The position numbers and the translations under genes are program-made. A model generated the notes under the pieces. That model searched no databases and had not been told where the DNA came from. It saw only the letters and a program-made list of their open reading frames with translations. Positions 1-12,095 of a DNA stretch of 64,000 nucleotides are shown here, one piece after another; position 1 is the first letter of the stretch, and each line of letters opens with the position of its first letter. The stretch lies in assembly GCF_900101115.1 (NCBI RefSeq), contig NZ_FNFU01000009.1, positions 1 to 64,000 on the forward strand. The letters are read 5' to 3'. The DNA comes from Cryobacterium psychrotolerans. Lineage in GTDB: Bacteria > Actinomycetota > Actinomycetes > Actinomycetales > Microbacteriaceae.

Positions 1-192
1 GGGGTTTCGGTGGGGGTGTCCATACGTTAAGTCTCCGCCGAACCACCGACATTCCTACCGACAAAGGGCCGGTCAGCCGCATTTTCTGTGGATAACTCCG
101 GCGAGGCGGCCCCTGTGGAGGAATGGACCTCACCTCGCCTCGCCTCACCCTGGCAGCGGCGGCAGTTGTGGGCGAAGTCGGCACGGCGCGTT

Positions 193-435
193 TCAGCCGT
201 GGGCGGCGACGTATTCGACGAGCCCCTTCACCGTCGACACCTGGGTGTAGTCGCGCTCGGGGACGTCGACGCCGGTCGCCTGCGAAATCGTCTCGATCAG
301 CCGCAGGAAGTCGAGCGAGTCGAGTTCGAGGTCCTGCCTCAGCCGGGAGGTCTCCACGAGGTCTTCCGTGTCGACATCCGGCGCCACCTGGCCGATCGCG
401 GCGTGCACGGCCGCTCGGGCGTCCTGCTCGTTCAT
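193..435 (-). CDS. acyl carrier protein (80 aa)
   Basis: A small acidic helical protein of normal ACP length. The motif LELDSLDF places the phosphopantetheine-attachment serine at residue 40, as in ACP and PCP domains, so the protein should carry acyl groups as thioesters on a 4'-phosphopantetheine arm. It is the last gene of a minus-strand operon; its ATG overlaps the E2 stop by 4 bases, so the two are translationally coupled. Its position directly behind the E2 acyltransferase and an acyl-CoA synthetase suggests that it serves this 2-oxo acid dehydrogenase rather than bulk fatty acid synthesis. That role is inference; the carrier identity is well supported. Confidence 0.9.
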   Translation of the reverse strand: MNEQDARAAVHAAIGQVAPDVDTEDLVETSRLRQDLELDSLDFLRLIETISQATGVDVPERDYTQVSTVKGLVEYVAAHG

Positions 436-1919
436 AGTTCCTCCGGTTTCTGCAGCAGCTCGTCGACCCGCGCCAGGAATCTTCCTCCGCGCAAGCCGTC
501 GCTCACGCGATGGTCGGCGGACAGGGTCGCGGTGACGGCGGGGCGCACTCCGATCAGGCCATTCTGCGCCCAGGGCTGCTCGACCACCCGGCCGAAGCCG
601 ACCAGCGCAACCTGCGGCGGGTAGATGACGCCGAAGACGCTCTCGACACCGAGGTCGCCGAGGTTTGTGACGGTGATGGTCGGGTCGGCCATCTCCGCAC
701 GCTGCAGCCGCCCCGCGCGGGCGCGGCTGACCAGGTCGCGCAGGCGCTCCATCAGCAGGTCGATCGACAGGGTGTCTGCGTCGTGGATCGCGGGCGCGAC
801 CAGTCCCCCCTGGCGCAGCGCCACCGCCACGCCGAGGTGCACCGCGTCGCTCGGCTGGTAGGCGTCGTCGGTGAAGAACCCGTTGACCTCCGGCACGTCC
901 CGGGCGGCCAGCGCGGATGCCTTCAGCAGCAGCGCCGCGGGGACAAGCCGGGACGCGATGGGCCGGCCGGTGTTGGTCGACTCCATCCAGGCGAGGGCGG
1001 CACGCAGGTCAATGGTCGTGCTGAGGTAGTAGTGCGGGATCTCCCTCTTCGACCGGGACATCAGCGACCCGATGGCCCGGCGCAGGCTCGCAGACCGCTC
1101 CGCGGCCTCGGCCGGTGTCGGGCCGGGGCGAGTCGCCGCCTTCTCCGGCGCGGCGGCCGGAGTTTGGGCGGCCGGCGCTTCTGCGGCGGGCATTTCGGCG
1201 GCCGGCGCTTCTGCTGCCGGGAGCGGCGGCGGTGCGGCCGCGGTTGCAGCCCGTTGGACGTCGGTCTCGGTGATCGCGCCTTCGGGGCCCGTCCCCGACA
1301 CGGCGGCCAGGTCGACGCCGAGCTCGGCCGCGACCCGCCGGGCACGCGGCGAGGAGCGGACCCGGCCGGCGGCGGCTGCGGGCGGGGCCGGGGCGGCCTG
1401 GGCCCGGGCCGCTTCGGGCCCATGCTCCGCCGCGGCGCGCTCGACGTCGGCGTGGGTGATCGCGCCGTGCTTGCCGGTGCCGCGGAGCCGGGCCGTATCG
1501 ACGCCGAGCTGGCGCGCGAGGTGGCGCACCGGAGGAGAGACGAAGCCGAGTGCCGGCTCCTTCGCGGGCGGCTTCTCGGCGGGCGGCTTCTCGGGCTTTC
1601 TGGCGAGCTTCTCGGCGGCTTTCTCGGCGGGCTTCTCCGCCCGCGCCCGGGGTGCCGGCCGGGCCGGTTCGGCACCCTCGGCGGGGGTGCCCGTGATCCG
1701 CGCCAGCGGGGTGCCGATCGGAACCGTAGTGCCGACCTCGACGAGCAGGTCGGCGACCACGCCCTCCTCGAAGGTCTCCACGTCCATCACGGTCTTCTGG
1801 GTGTCGACGACGGCGACGATGTCGCCGCGGTGCACGTAGTCGCCCGGCTTGACCAGCCATTCGATGATCTTGCCGCTCTCCATGTCCGAGCCGAGTGAGG
1901 GCATCCGGAAGTCACCCAT
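432..1919 (-). CDS. 2-oxo acid dehydrogenase E2 (dihydrolipoamide acyltransferase), with two E3/E1-binding domains
   Basis: This is the acyltransferase core of a pyruvate-type dehydrogenase complex, moving the acyl group from the lipoyl arm to CoA. The N-terminal lipoyl domain is at about 1-78 with the modified lysine at residue 42 (DTQKT). An Ala/Pro/Lys/Glu-rich linker follows. There are then two peripheral-subunit-binding domains, near 130-170 ([14 protein letters not shown]...GTGKHGAIT) and 195-235 ([14 protein letters not shown]...GTGPEGAIT), each followed by a flexible linker. The catalytic domain fills the last 230 residues and ends with the HRVSDG active-site motif. I chose the ATG at 1919 because the lipoyl fold begins there; the frame is open further upstream but reads as antisense of the neighbour. 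It overlaps the E1-beta stop by 8 bases. The substrate (pyruvate, acetoin or branched 2-oxo acid) cannot be fixed from sequence. Confidence 0.92.
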   Translation of the reverse strand: MGDFRMPSLGSDMESGKIIEWLVKPGDYVHRGDIVAVVDTQKTVMDVETFEEGVVADLLVEVGTTVPIGTPLARITGTPAEGAEPARPAPRARAEKPAEKAAEKLARKPEKPPAEKPPAKEPALGFVSPPVRHLARQLGVDTARLRGTGKHGAITHADVERAAAEHGPEAARAQAAPAPPAAAAGRVRSSPRARRVAAELGVDLAAVSGTGPEGAITETDVQRAATAAAPPPLPAAEAPAAEMPAAEAPAAQTPAAAPEKAATRPGPTPAEAAERSASLRRAIGSLMSRSKREIPHYYLSTTIDLRAALAWMESTNTGRPIASRLVPAALLLKASALAARDVPEVNGFFTDDAYQPSDAVHLGVAVALRQGGLVAPAIHDADTLSIDLLMERLRDLVSRARAGRLQRAEMADPTITVTNLGDLGVESVFGVIYPPQVALVGFGRVVEQPWAQNGLIGVRPAVTATLSADHRVSDGLRGGRFLARVDELLQKPEEL

Positions 1920-2892
1920 GCGCCCCCACCGCCTGCCGTGCCGCCGCGACGACTCGCTCCACCGAGGGCACCGCGGCCAGCTCGAGGTGCCTGGCGTAGG
2001 GCGTCGGCACCTCGGCGCTGCAGACCCGGCCCACCGGGGCGTCCAAGTCGAAGAACGCGGCCTCGGTGATCCGGGCGCTGATCTCGGCGGAGATGCTGCC
2101 GCTGCGCCAGCCCTCGTCGACCACGACGGCGCGGTGCGTTTTTGCCACGGTGGCAAGGATCGCCGCGTCGTCGAGCGGACGCAGGGTGCGGAGGTCCAGC
2201 ACCTCGGCGTCGATGCCCTCCTCCGCCAGCTGATCCGCGGCGTCGAGGGTGGTCTGCAGCGTTCCGCCGTAGGTGATCAGGGACACGTCGGCGCCCGTTC
2301 GGCGCACGGCGGCGGTCTGGATGTCCACCGCGCCGGCGTCATCGTCGAGGTCGCCGGCCATGTTGTAGAGCGAGCCGTGCTCGAAGATCAGCACCGGGTC
2401 GGGATCCTCGAGCGCCGTCCAGAGCATCCCGCGGGCATCCGCGAGGGTCGCCGGGGTGAGGATGCGCAGCCCGGGGATGTGCGCGTACCAGCCCTCGAGG
2501 CTGTGCGAGTGCTGGGCGGCGAGCTGGCGGCCGGCGCCCGTGGTCATCCGGATGACGACCGGCACGCTGAATTGCCCGCCCGACATGTGCGAGAGGGTCG
2601 CCGCGTTGTTCATGATCTGGTCCAGCGCGAGCAGGCTGAAGTTGACGGTCATGATCTCGACGATCGGGCGCATCCCGCCGAGGGCCGCGCCGATCCCGGC
2701 CCCGACGAAGCCGGCCTCCGAGAGCGGGGTGTCGCGGATCCGCTCGGGTCCGAACTCCTCCAGCAGCCCGAGGCTCACCGCGAAGCATCCGCCGTATTCG
2801 CCGACGTCTTCGCCCATCAGGAACACCCGGTCGTCACGCTGCATCGCGTCGCGCATGGCGGCGCGCATCGCCTCACGGTAGGTCGTCTTCAT
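1912..2892 (-). CDS. 2-oxo acid dehydrogenase E1 beta subunit
   Basis: A 326-residue transketolase-like beta subunit of a heterotetrameric thiamine diphosphate E1 enzyme. Family landmarks are GEDVGEYGG at about 27-35, [11 protein letters not shown] near 54-64, and the [16 protein letters not shown] stretch around 127-142 with histidines that line the active site. The C-terminal transketolase domain contains LITYGGTL and the [10 protein letters not shown] stretch. It pairs with the alpha subunit encoded 13 bases upstream and delivers an acyl group to the lipoyl arm of the E2 encoded immediately downstream. The ATG at 2892 opens the conserved N terminus; the open frame upstream is only antisense of the alpha gene. 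Length and motifs are normal for pyruvate or acetoin dehydrogenase beta chains. Confidence 0.94.
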   Translation of the reverse strand: MKTTYREAMRAAMRDAMQRDDRVFLMGEDVGEYGGCFAVSLGLLEEFGPERIRDTPLSEAGFVGAGIGAALGGMRPIVEIMTVNFSLLALDQIMNNAATLSHMSGGQFSVPVVIRMTTGAGRQLAAQHSHSLEGWYAHIPGLRILTPATLADARGMLWTALEDPDPVLIFEHGSLYNMAGDLDDDAGAVDIQTAAVRRTGADVSLITYGGTLQTTLDAADQLAEEGIDAEVLDLRTLRPLDDAAILATVAKTHRAVVVDEGWRSGSISAEISARITEAAFFDLDAPVGRVCSAEVPTPYARHLELAAVPSVERVVAAARQAVGAHG

Positions 2893-2905
2893 GGCAGCAC
2901 CCCGT

Positions 2906-3903
2906 TCATGGTGCGCCCCGTTCGCTGTAGACGAAGCGGGTGAGCTCGTCGACGGATTCCGGGGTGCCCGCCTCGGCGAAATCCACGGCCGCCTGCACCT
3001 CCGCGTCCACCTCCCGCTGCATGGCGTCCCAATCCTTCTTGCGGAGCTGGCCGGCGGCCTCGAGGGCCGTCCGGAGGTGGTCGATCGGGTCACGCTCGAG
3101 CCACTGGGCGACCTCGGCCTTCTCCCGGTACCGCTCGGGATCGAACATCGAGTGCGCCCGGAAACGGTAGGTGCGCAGTTCGAGGAAATGCGGTCCTCCT
3201 CCGGCGCGCACGGCGTCCGTCGCCCGGCGCGCGGCCTCCTCCACGGCGAGCACGTCCATCCCATCCACGGCCCAGGCCGGGATTTCGTAGGCGGCCGCCT
3301 TCAGGGCGATGTCGGTCTGCGACTCCGAGCGATTCAGCGCGGTGCCCATGGCGTAGAGGTTGTTCTCGCAGCAGAACAGCACCGGCAGCTGCCAGAGCGC
3401 GGCGAGGTTGAGGCTCTCGTGGAACTCCCCCTCGGCGACGGCGCCTTCGCCGAAGAAGCATGCGGTGACCCGCGAGCGCCCCGCCATCTTGTCGGCCAGG
3501 GCCAGGCCGACCGCGAGGGGCAGGCCGCCGGCCACGATGGCGTTGCCGCCGTAGAACCGAGTGGCCGCGTCGAACAGGTGCATCGACCCGCCGCGCCCGC
3601 GGCAGCACCCCTCGGCCTTGCCGTACATCTCGGCCAGGATCGCACCGGCGGAAACGCCCTTGAGGAGCGCATGGCCGTGCTCGCGGTAGGTCGCCAGCAC
3701 GGCGTCGTCCGGTTGCAGGGTCGCCATCACGCCGGTCGCGACCGCTTCCTCGCCGATGTACACGTGCAGGAACCCGCGGATCTTCGCTTCGCTGTAGAGC
3801 TCCACACACTTCTCTTCCAGCCGCCTCACCCGGAGCATCTGGTGGAGCAGATGACGGACGTGCCCCGGGTCGGCGAAGTGCGGCGCCTCGGCCGCCTTGC
3901 CGG

Positions 3904-3907
<4 letters not shown>
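2906..3907 (-). CDS. 2-oxo acid dehydrogenase E1 alpha subunit
   Basis: A 333-residue thiamine diphosphate-binding alpha chain. It shows the family order: [15 protein letters not shown] near 45-60, the substrate-channel stretch [21 protein letters not shown], and the cofactor site running from [10 protein letters not shown] to ENNLYAMG. In most relatives the first part reads GDG; here the aspartate that helps hold the Mg-diphosphate is a glutamate. [14 protein letters not shown] near the C terminus is the usual phosphorylation-loop region. The start is a GTG at 3907, preceded by a good GGAGGT Shine-Dalgarno sequence and overlapping the synthetase stop as GTGA. With the beta and E2 genes downstream it makes an E1-E2 set; no E3 (lipoamide dehydrogenase) gene lies in the window. 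Confidence 0.93.
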
Positions 3908-5709
<1,802 letters not shown>

Positions 5710-5721
5710 GCCCACATCAAA

Positions 5722-5897
5722 CTCCCGGCGGAGCCTCTGGCATAGGGCACGGAGACCCCCTCGTTCCGGGGTCCCCCGAAATGATGACTTTCGGATTCGG
5801 CTCCGCACCTGCAGTATTAGCTACGAAAGCTCCCCGGTTCTTCGTAACCGGAGCTGAGGCAGGGTGACATTCGGGTTGTCGCCCTGCCTCCTTTTTT
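5722..5897 (+). ncRNA. candidate structured small RNA, unassigned family
   Basis: Read on the plus strand, about 175 bases form a chain of stems. An 8-bp outer stem (5728-5735 with 5799-5806) encloses a GACCCC/GGGGTC hairpin and a CCGAAA/TTTCGG hairpin with loop TGATGAC. A CCGGTT/AACCGG hairpin follows at 5834-5851, then a terminator. No plus-strand gene follows (thi genes downstream are on the minus strand), so this looks like a free-standing RNA rather than a leader. The two C-rich runs near 5755 and 5772 recall the actinobacterial 6C RNA, but I cannot confirm that family. The 5' end is a guess; no clear promoter was found. Confidence 0.55.
5855..5897 (+). terminator. intrinsic terminator of the small RNA
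   Basis: GAGGCAGGG...CCCTGCCTC forms a stem of about 14 bp (one G-T pair) capped by a short loop. It is followed directly by eight T residues on the plus strand. This is one of the clearest intrinsic terminators in the window and fixes the direction of transcription; no T run lies on the other side. Confidence 0.85.
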
Positions 5898-5898
5898 T

Positions 5899-6232
5899 TG
5901 CCCCGGCCGCCGCGCGCCAGGGAACGAGAAAATCCTCCGCCTGAGATCGCAGCCCTCGGCATCGACCTGGACTCGCTTCACGAAGTCCTCAGACGGCGTT
6001 GAAGTGCGCATTCCGCTCTACCGACTCAAGGAACGGAATCCGACCGCCTTCAAGATCGAGAACTGCCACCCTCCCGAGTACCCAGAAGGTCACCGACGAG
6101 GGCAGGGGCCGACCCTTCCCCGCATGCGCTGAGTATGCGAGCAGCGAAATCACTGGCAGCAGCATTGCCCTCACTAACCGACGACGTCCTCGACACCGTC
6201 ACCATCTGGCTTCGAAACGCAGTAGTCACGCC
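5899..6232. other. gene-free stretch with possible coding remnants
   Basis: No intact gene is seen. The plus strand has a short open tail ending at 6001 (ALGIDLDSLHEVLRRR then stop), which resembles the end of a helical protein, and a 33-codon frame from ATG 6135 to 6236 that I do not recognise and that overlaps the end of thiF. Base composition is less GC-rich than in neighbouring genes. These may be the remains of a lost gene; the evidence is weak. Confidence 0.3.
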
Positions 6233-8482
<2,250 letters not shown>

Positions 8483-8486
<4 letters not shown>

Positions 8487-9715
8487 GGGCGGACTCCTTC
8501 TGGCTGGGCGGCGGGAACGGGGTGGGCTGAGAAACGGTCGGGGAGGAAACGAGCCCATCTGGCGTCCGCCGTGCCGTCGAGCAGGTGCAGGCAATGCTCG
8601 GCCGCGATGGGGGTAAGCAGAACGCCGTGGCGAAAGAATCCGGTGGCGATGACCAGGCCCGGAATGTCGCCGGCTGCCCGCCCGGGGCCGCGGGCGACCC
8701 GTCCGAGCAGCGGCGCGTTGTCCGGTGTCCCCGGGCGGGCGCGGGCGGTGACCTCGATGAGTTCCAGTTCGGCCACCGCCGGCACCAGCACCTGGGCATC
8801 CCGCAGCAACTGGTGCACACCTCCCGCAGACACCGCGGCTGACCCGTCTTCGCGTTGGGTGGCACCGAGAACGACCGTTCCGTCGGAGCGCGGAACGAGG
8901 TAGACGGGAAGGCCGCGAACGAGGCCGCGGATGGTGGCGGTGAGGAGAGGGCGGAGATGCTCCGGGACGCGCAGCCGGAGGATCTCGCCGTAGACCGGGC
9001 GCAGCGGCAGCGCCAGCCAATCCGGCAGCCCGCCCAGCCGGGCGGCGGCCAGGCCGTTGGCAACGATGACCTCGCCCGCCGTGACCGTGGAGCCGTCCGC
9101 CAGGGTGACCCCGACAACGCGGGAGGAAGCATCAGCCGGATTCTCGTGCACGAGCCCGGCCGCGTTCTGCCTGAGGAACGCCTCCTGGGTCCAGTGGTTC
9201 GCCGCCGCGGCCTGGCCAATGGCGGATTCCAGCCGGTGCGCCAGCAGCCGGGGGTCGACCTGGTGGTCCTGCGGGGTGTTGAATGCGCTTGACAGCTGCG
9301 GGCTGAGCAGGGGTTCCTGGGCGCGTGCTGCGCGGATGGTCAGCGGTTCCACGGCCAGACCGTGCCTGAGTTGCGCCTCGCGCAGGTCGGCCAGCGACCG
9401 CCGGTCTGCCGCGTCGGCGCCAACGGTGATGGTCCTGGTCGTCCGGTAGCCGGCGTCAGCGGCGGCCACACCCAGGGACTCGACAAATGCCGGGTACAAC
9501 GCCGCGGAAGCCAGCGTGAGCTCGAGCAGGTCTTCCTCCTGATAATGCAGCTCGCTGACGGGAGCCAGCATCCCTGCGGCGGCATACGTAGCCCCGGTGG
9601 CGGGCGCGGGGTCGAGGACGGTGACGGTGCGGCCGGATCGCGCGGCCGTCCAGGCTATCCCCAGCCCGATGATGCCGGCGCCAATGACGACGACGTCCAC
9701 GGCGCGCTCAGCCAT
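8483..9715 (-). CDS. thiO: glycine oxidase ThiO
   Basis: An FAD-dependent amine oxidase of the DAO family, 410 residues. It oxidises glycine to dehydroglycine, the nitrogen-carbon unit used by ThiG. The N-terminal dinucleotide-binding motif GAGIIGLGIAWTAARSG is at about 12-28, followed by a conserved aspartate at the end of the second strand. Near the C terminus RARPGTPDNAPLLG and TGFFRHGVLLTP are the typical DAO signatures that touch flavin and substrate. It is first in the thiO-thiS-thiG-thiF operon and is divergent from thiE with 70 bases between starts. No TPP riboswitch is visible in that gap, unlike the other two thiamine transcripts nearby. Confidence 0.93.
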
Positions 9716-9785
9716 GAACCCGGTGCATTTCGGTCTGGGTCCGGAGTGGGGCCGACTCGCGGAAATCGCCTTTATGGTGGGTCAC

Positions 9786-10430
9786 ATGGATCATGATCAC
9801 GCCCGGCTGTACCTGTGCACCGACGCCCGGAAATCGCGCGGCGATTTCGCCGAGTTCCTCGATGCCGCCTTCGCCGGGGGTGTGGACATCATCCAGCTCA
9901 GGGACAAAACCATCGAGGCCGCGGAGGAACTGGAGCTCCTCGAGATCCTCCGTGACACCGCAGAGCGTCACGGGAAGCTCTGGGCCGTCAACGACCGGGC
10001 CGACATCGCAGTCCTGGTCGAGGCCCCGGTGTTCCACATCGGGCAGAAGGACCTGCCGCTGGCCTCCGCCCGCAAGCTGCTCGGTGAGACGGCCGCGATC
10101 GGCCTCTCCAGCCACACGCCGGAGCAGATCGACGCCGCCCTGGCCGCCGAGGCGCTGGACTACTTCTGTGTCGGTCCGGTCTGGGCCACGCCGACGAAAC
10201 CGGGGCGTGCCGCGGTGGGGACCGCGCTGGCCGGGTACGCGACTGAGAGGATCAGAGCGACGGGAAGCAACCTGCCCTGGTACGCAATTGGCGGCATTGA
10301 CCTGACCAACATCGAGCAGGTCGTGGTGGCCGGCGCGACTCGCGTCGTCGTGGTTCGCGCGATCACCGAGGCGGATGACCCGACGGATGCCGCGCAGCGG
10401 CTGCTCGCTCACCTGCCCCCGCTGCGCTAG
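9786..10430 (+). CDS. thiE: thiamine-phosphate synthase ThiE
   Basis: This enzyme joins hydroxymethylpyrimidine pyrophosphate to the thiazole phosphate to form thiamine phosphate. The 214-residue TIM barrel shows IIQLRDK, VNDRADIAVLV, HIGQKDLP, GLSSHTPEQ, the phosphate loop VGPVWATPTKPGR and a C-terminal AIGGIDLTNI; these are the expected active-site stretches. The ATG at 9786 has a GGTGGG at fitting distance. An in-frame ATG 12 bases upstream is possible, and further upstream the frame is only antisense of thiO. A TTTATGG box directly in front may be a -10, which would leave almost no leader. It is transcribed away from thiO and converges on thiD. Confidence 0.93.
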   Translation: MDHDHARLYLCTDARKSRGDFAEFLDAAFAGGVDIIQLRDKTIEAAEELELLEILRDTAERHGKLWAVNDRADIAVLVEAPVFHIGQKDLPLASARKLLGETAAIGLSSHTPEQIDAALAAEALDYFCVGPVWATPTKPGRAAVGTALAGYATERIRATGSNLPWYAIGGIDLTNIEQVVVAGATRVVVVRAITEADDPTDAAQRLLAHLPPLR

Positions 10431-10444
10431 CCGCTCGTCCGCTC

Positions 10445-11968
10445 TCATGACGAGGCGCCCGCATGCAGCCGGGGCGCGTCGAAGAAGTCCAGCTCGCACC
10501 GCGAGGACTGGGCAAACGCCGTTCTCATGGCCGCTCGCTCCTGGGCGGAGGCGTTGCCCGCCGCCTCGTCGGTGAAGGCGATGGCCTGCCGGGTGGCCGC
10601 GGCGAAGCCCTCGTCGGCGTAGGTCTCGAGCCACGCCGCGTAGGGGTGCACGCTGCCGTCGCCGCGAGCAAGGAACCGGGCATGGAGCCGGTCGCCCACG
10701 TCCGCGTAGAGCCAGTAGCACGGCAGGATCGCGGCCACCAGGACCGCATAGCTGCCCTGCACGCTGGCGGCCAACAGGTGGTCCAGGTAGCCCTTGGTGA
10801 CGGGGCCGAGTTTCCGCGGCGCGGTGTCAGCGCCCAGCCAGGTGCGGTGCAGGTCTGATTCAACTTCCAGGCACACCCGGGCGGAGTTGGCCCAGAACAG
10901 CTGGGCGGACTCGGTCGGGGCCAGGGCGCTGGCCCGGGCAAGCACGCGCGAGTAGGTGTTCAGGTAGAGCGCATCCTGCGCCAGGTAGTAGGAGAACTCC
11001 GCTTCGTCGAGGGTCCCGTCGCCGAGCGCCTCGATGAACGGCAGGTCGAAGATGGCCGTCCGGGTGGGTTCGATGTCCTGCCAGAGACTCCGGCTGAATT
11101 CCTGCCCGACCGGAGCCTTCCCGGCGAAGAGCCGGTGGAAGTGGTGGATCGGCCCGTTGCCTGCGCCGACCTCCAGGTCGTCCGCGTGCACCAGGGCGTC
11201 GTGCAGCCAGGCCTTGACCTGCGCCAGCGAGTCGGCCCAGTCCCCGGTCCGCGCCTGCACCGTGGCCATGGCGGAGGACAGCGAACAGCCGGTGCCGTGC
11301 GTGTTGCTCGTCTCCACCCGGGGCAAGGCGAACTCCACCACGGTGTCCGCCAACAGCCCGTGGCTGTTGACCAGGGCGTCGGGGCAGCTCTCGCCGGTGA
11401 GGTGTCCCCCCTTGACCAGCACAGTGACCCCGGTCGCCGCCGACAGGCGCCGGGCCTGCTCCACCGCCTCCGACCAGTTTTCGGCCGGCGGCTCCCCCAG
11501 CAGCACGGCCAGCTCCGGCAGGTTGGGCGTGACCAGGTCGACGAGCGGCACCAGGTTCCGCAGGGCCTGCTCCGCGGAGGGCTCCAGCAGCCGGTCGCCG
11601 CTGGTGGCCACCATGACCGGGTCGAGCACGACGAGCGGTGGGCGGTTGGCCTCCAGCCAGGACCGCACCTCCCGGATGACTGCGACGTCTGCCAGCATCC
11701 CGATCTTGACCGCATCGATCGTCACGTCCTCGCTCACCGCGTCCAACTGTTGCCGGAGGAACTCCACCGGGGGAGTGTGCACGGCGCGTACCCCGCACGT
11801 GTTCTGCGCCACGAGGGCGGTGACCACGGCCATCCCGTAGCCTCCGTTCGCGGCGATGCTCTTCAGGTCGGCCTGGATGCCCGCGCCGCCCGTCGGATCG
11901 GTCCCGGCGATGCTCAGCACCCTCGGCGTGACTCTCAACTCGAGGCCTGGGGCGACGTGCGTGTTCAT
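10445..11968 (-). CDS. thiD: ThiD-TenA fusion: HMP(-P) kinase plus aminopyrimidine aminohydrolase
   Basis: Two thiamine enzymes in one chain of about 507 residues. Residues about 10-265 are the ribokinase-fold ThiD (IAGTDPTGGAGIQADLK near the start, LDPVMVATSGDRLL, TPNLPE, and the anion-hole motif NTHGTGCSLSSA). It phosphorylates hydroxymethylpyrimidine. Residues about 290-507 are TenA-like (DLPFIEALGDGTL, YYLAQDALYL, and ILPCYWLYADVG with the catalytic cysteine), which salvages aminopyrimidine from degraded thiamine. I chose the ATG at 11968 over 11977, since the latter lies inside the riboswitch P1 stem, while 11968 has AAGGGA in front. Expression should fall when TPP is high. Confidence 0.92.
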   Translation of the reverse strand: MNTHVAPGLELRVTPRVLSIAGTDPTGGAGIQADLKSIAANGGYGMAVVTALVAQNTCGVRAVHTPPVEFLRQQLDAVSEDVTIDAVKIGMLADVAVIREVRSWLEANRPPLVVLDPVMVATSGDRLLEPSAEQALRNLVPLVDLVTPNLPELAVLLGEPPAENWSEAVEQARRLSAATGVTVLVKGGHLTGESCPDALVNSHGLLADTVVEFALPRVETSNTHGTGCSLSSAMATVQARTGDWADSLAQVKAWLHDALVHADDLEVGAGNGPIHHFHRLFAGKAPVGQEFSRSLWQDIEPTRTAIFDLPFIEALGDGTLDEAEFSYYLAQDALYLNTYSRVLARASALAPTESAQLFWANSARVCLEVESDLHRTWLGADTAPRKLGPVTKGYLDHLLAASVQGSYAVLVAAILPCYWLYADVGDRLHARFLARGDGSVHPYAAWLETYADEGFAAATRQAIAFTDEAAGNASAQERAAMRTAFAQSSRCELDFFDAPRLHAGASS

Positions 11969-11972
11969 CTGC

Positions 11973-12052
11973 GACATCCCTTCGCTAGTGCTAACTAGAC
12001 AGGTTCAACGGGTTTCATCTCAGCTCCCGCATCCGGCGGAGCACCCCGTGTC
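11973..12052 (-). promoter_or_regulatory. TPP riboswitch of thiD-tenA
   Basis: The minus strand shows the THI-box elements in order: GGGGTGC, GCTGAGAT, ACCCGTTGAACCTG, CTAGTTAGCACTAG and GCGAAGGGA. The closing P1 stem pairs GACA at 12049-12052 with TGTC at 11973-11976, so the 3' arm of P1 lies within ten bases of the start codon and includes the AAGGGA Shine-Dalgarno region. TPP binding should therefore block translation directly rather than cause termination; no terminator is seen. Confidence 0.93.
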
Positions 12053-12095
12053 AATCTGGAAAGCCTACAAGACCGTTCCCCGGGAGCGGCGCGGA

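Noticed and set aside
87-95. TGTGGATAA, the exact complement of the DnaA box TTATCCACA
   Set aside because: It stands alone; no cluster, AT-rich region or dnaA/dnaN gene is near. A single 9-mer match in 64 kb is expected by chance or may be a minor titration site.
5722-5897. A riboswitch or attenuator controlling acsA on the minus strand
   Set aside because: The T8 tract lies on the plus strand only, so the terminator cannot act on minus-strand transcripts. I also compared the minus-strand reading with the c-di-AMP (ydaO) pattern; only GGGGGACCC-like pieces match and the rest does not.
11975-11977. ATG 11977 as start of thiD
   Set aside because: It lies inside the P1 stem and directly abuts the AAGGGA element, so it has no usable spacing; ATG 11968 does.
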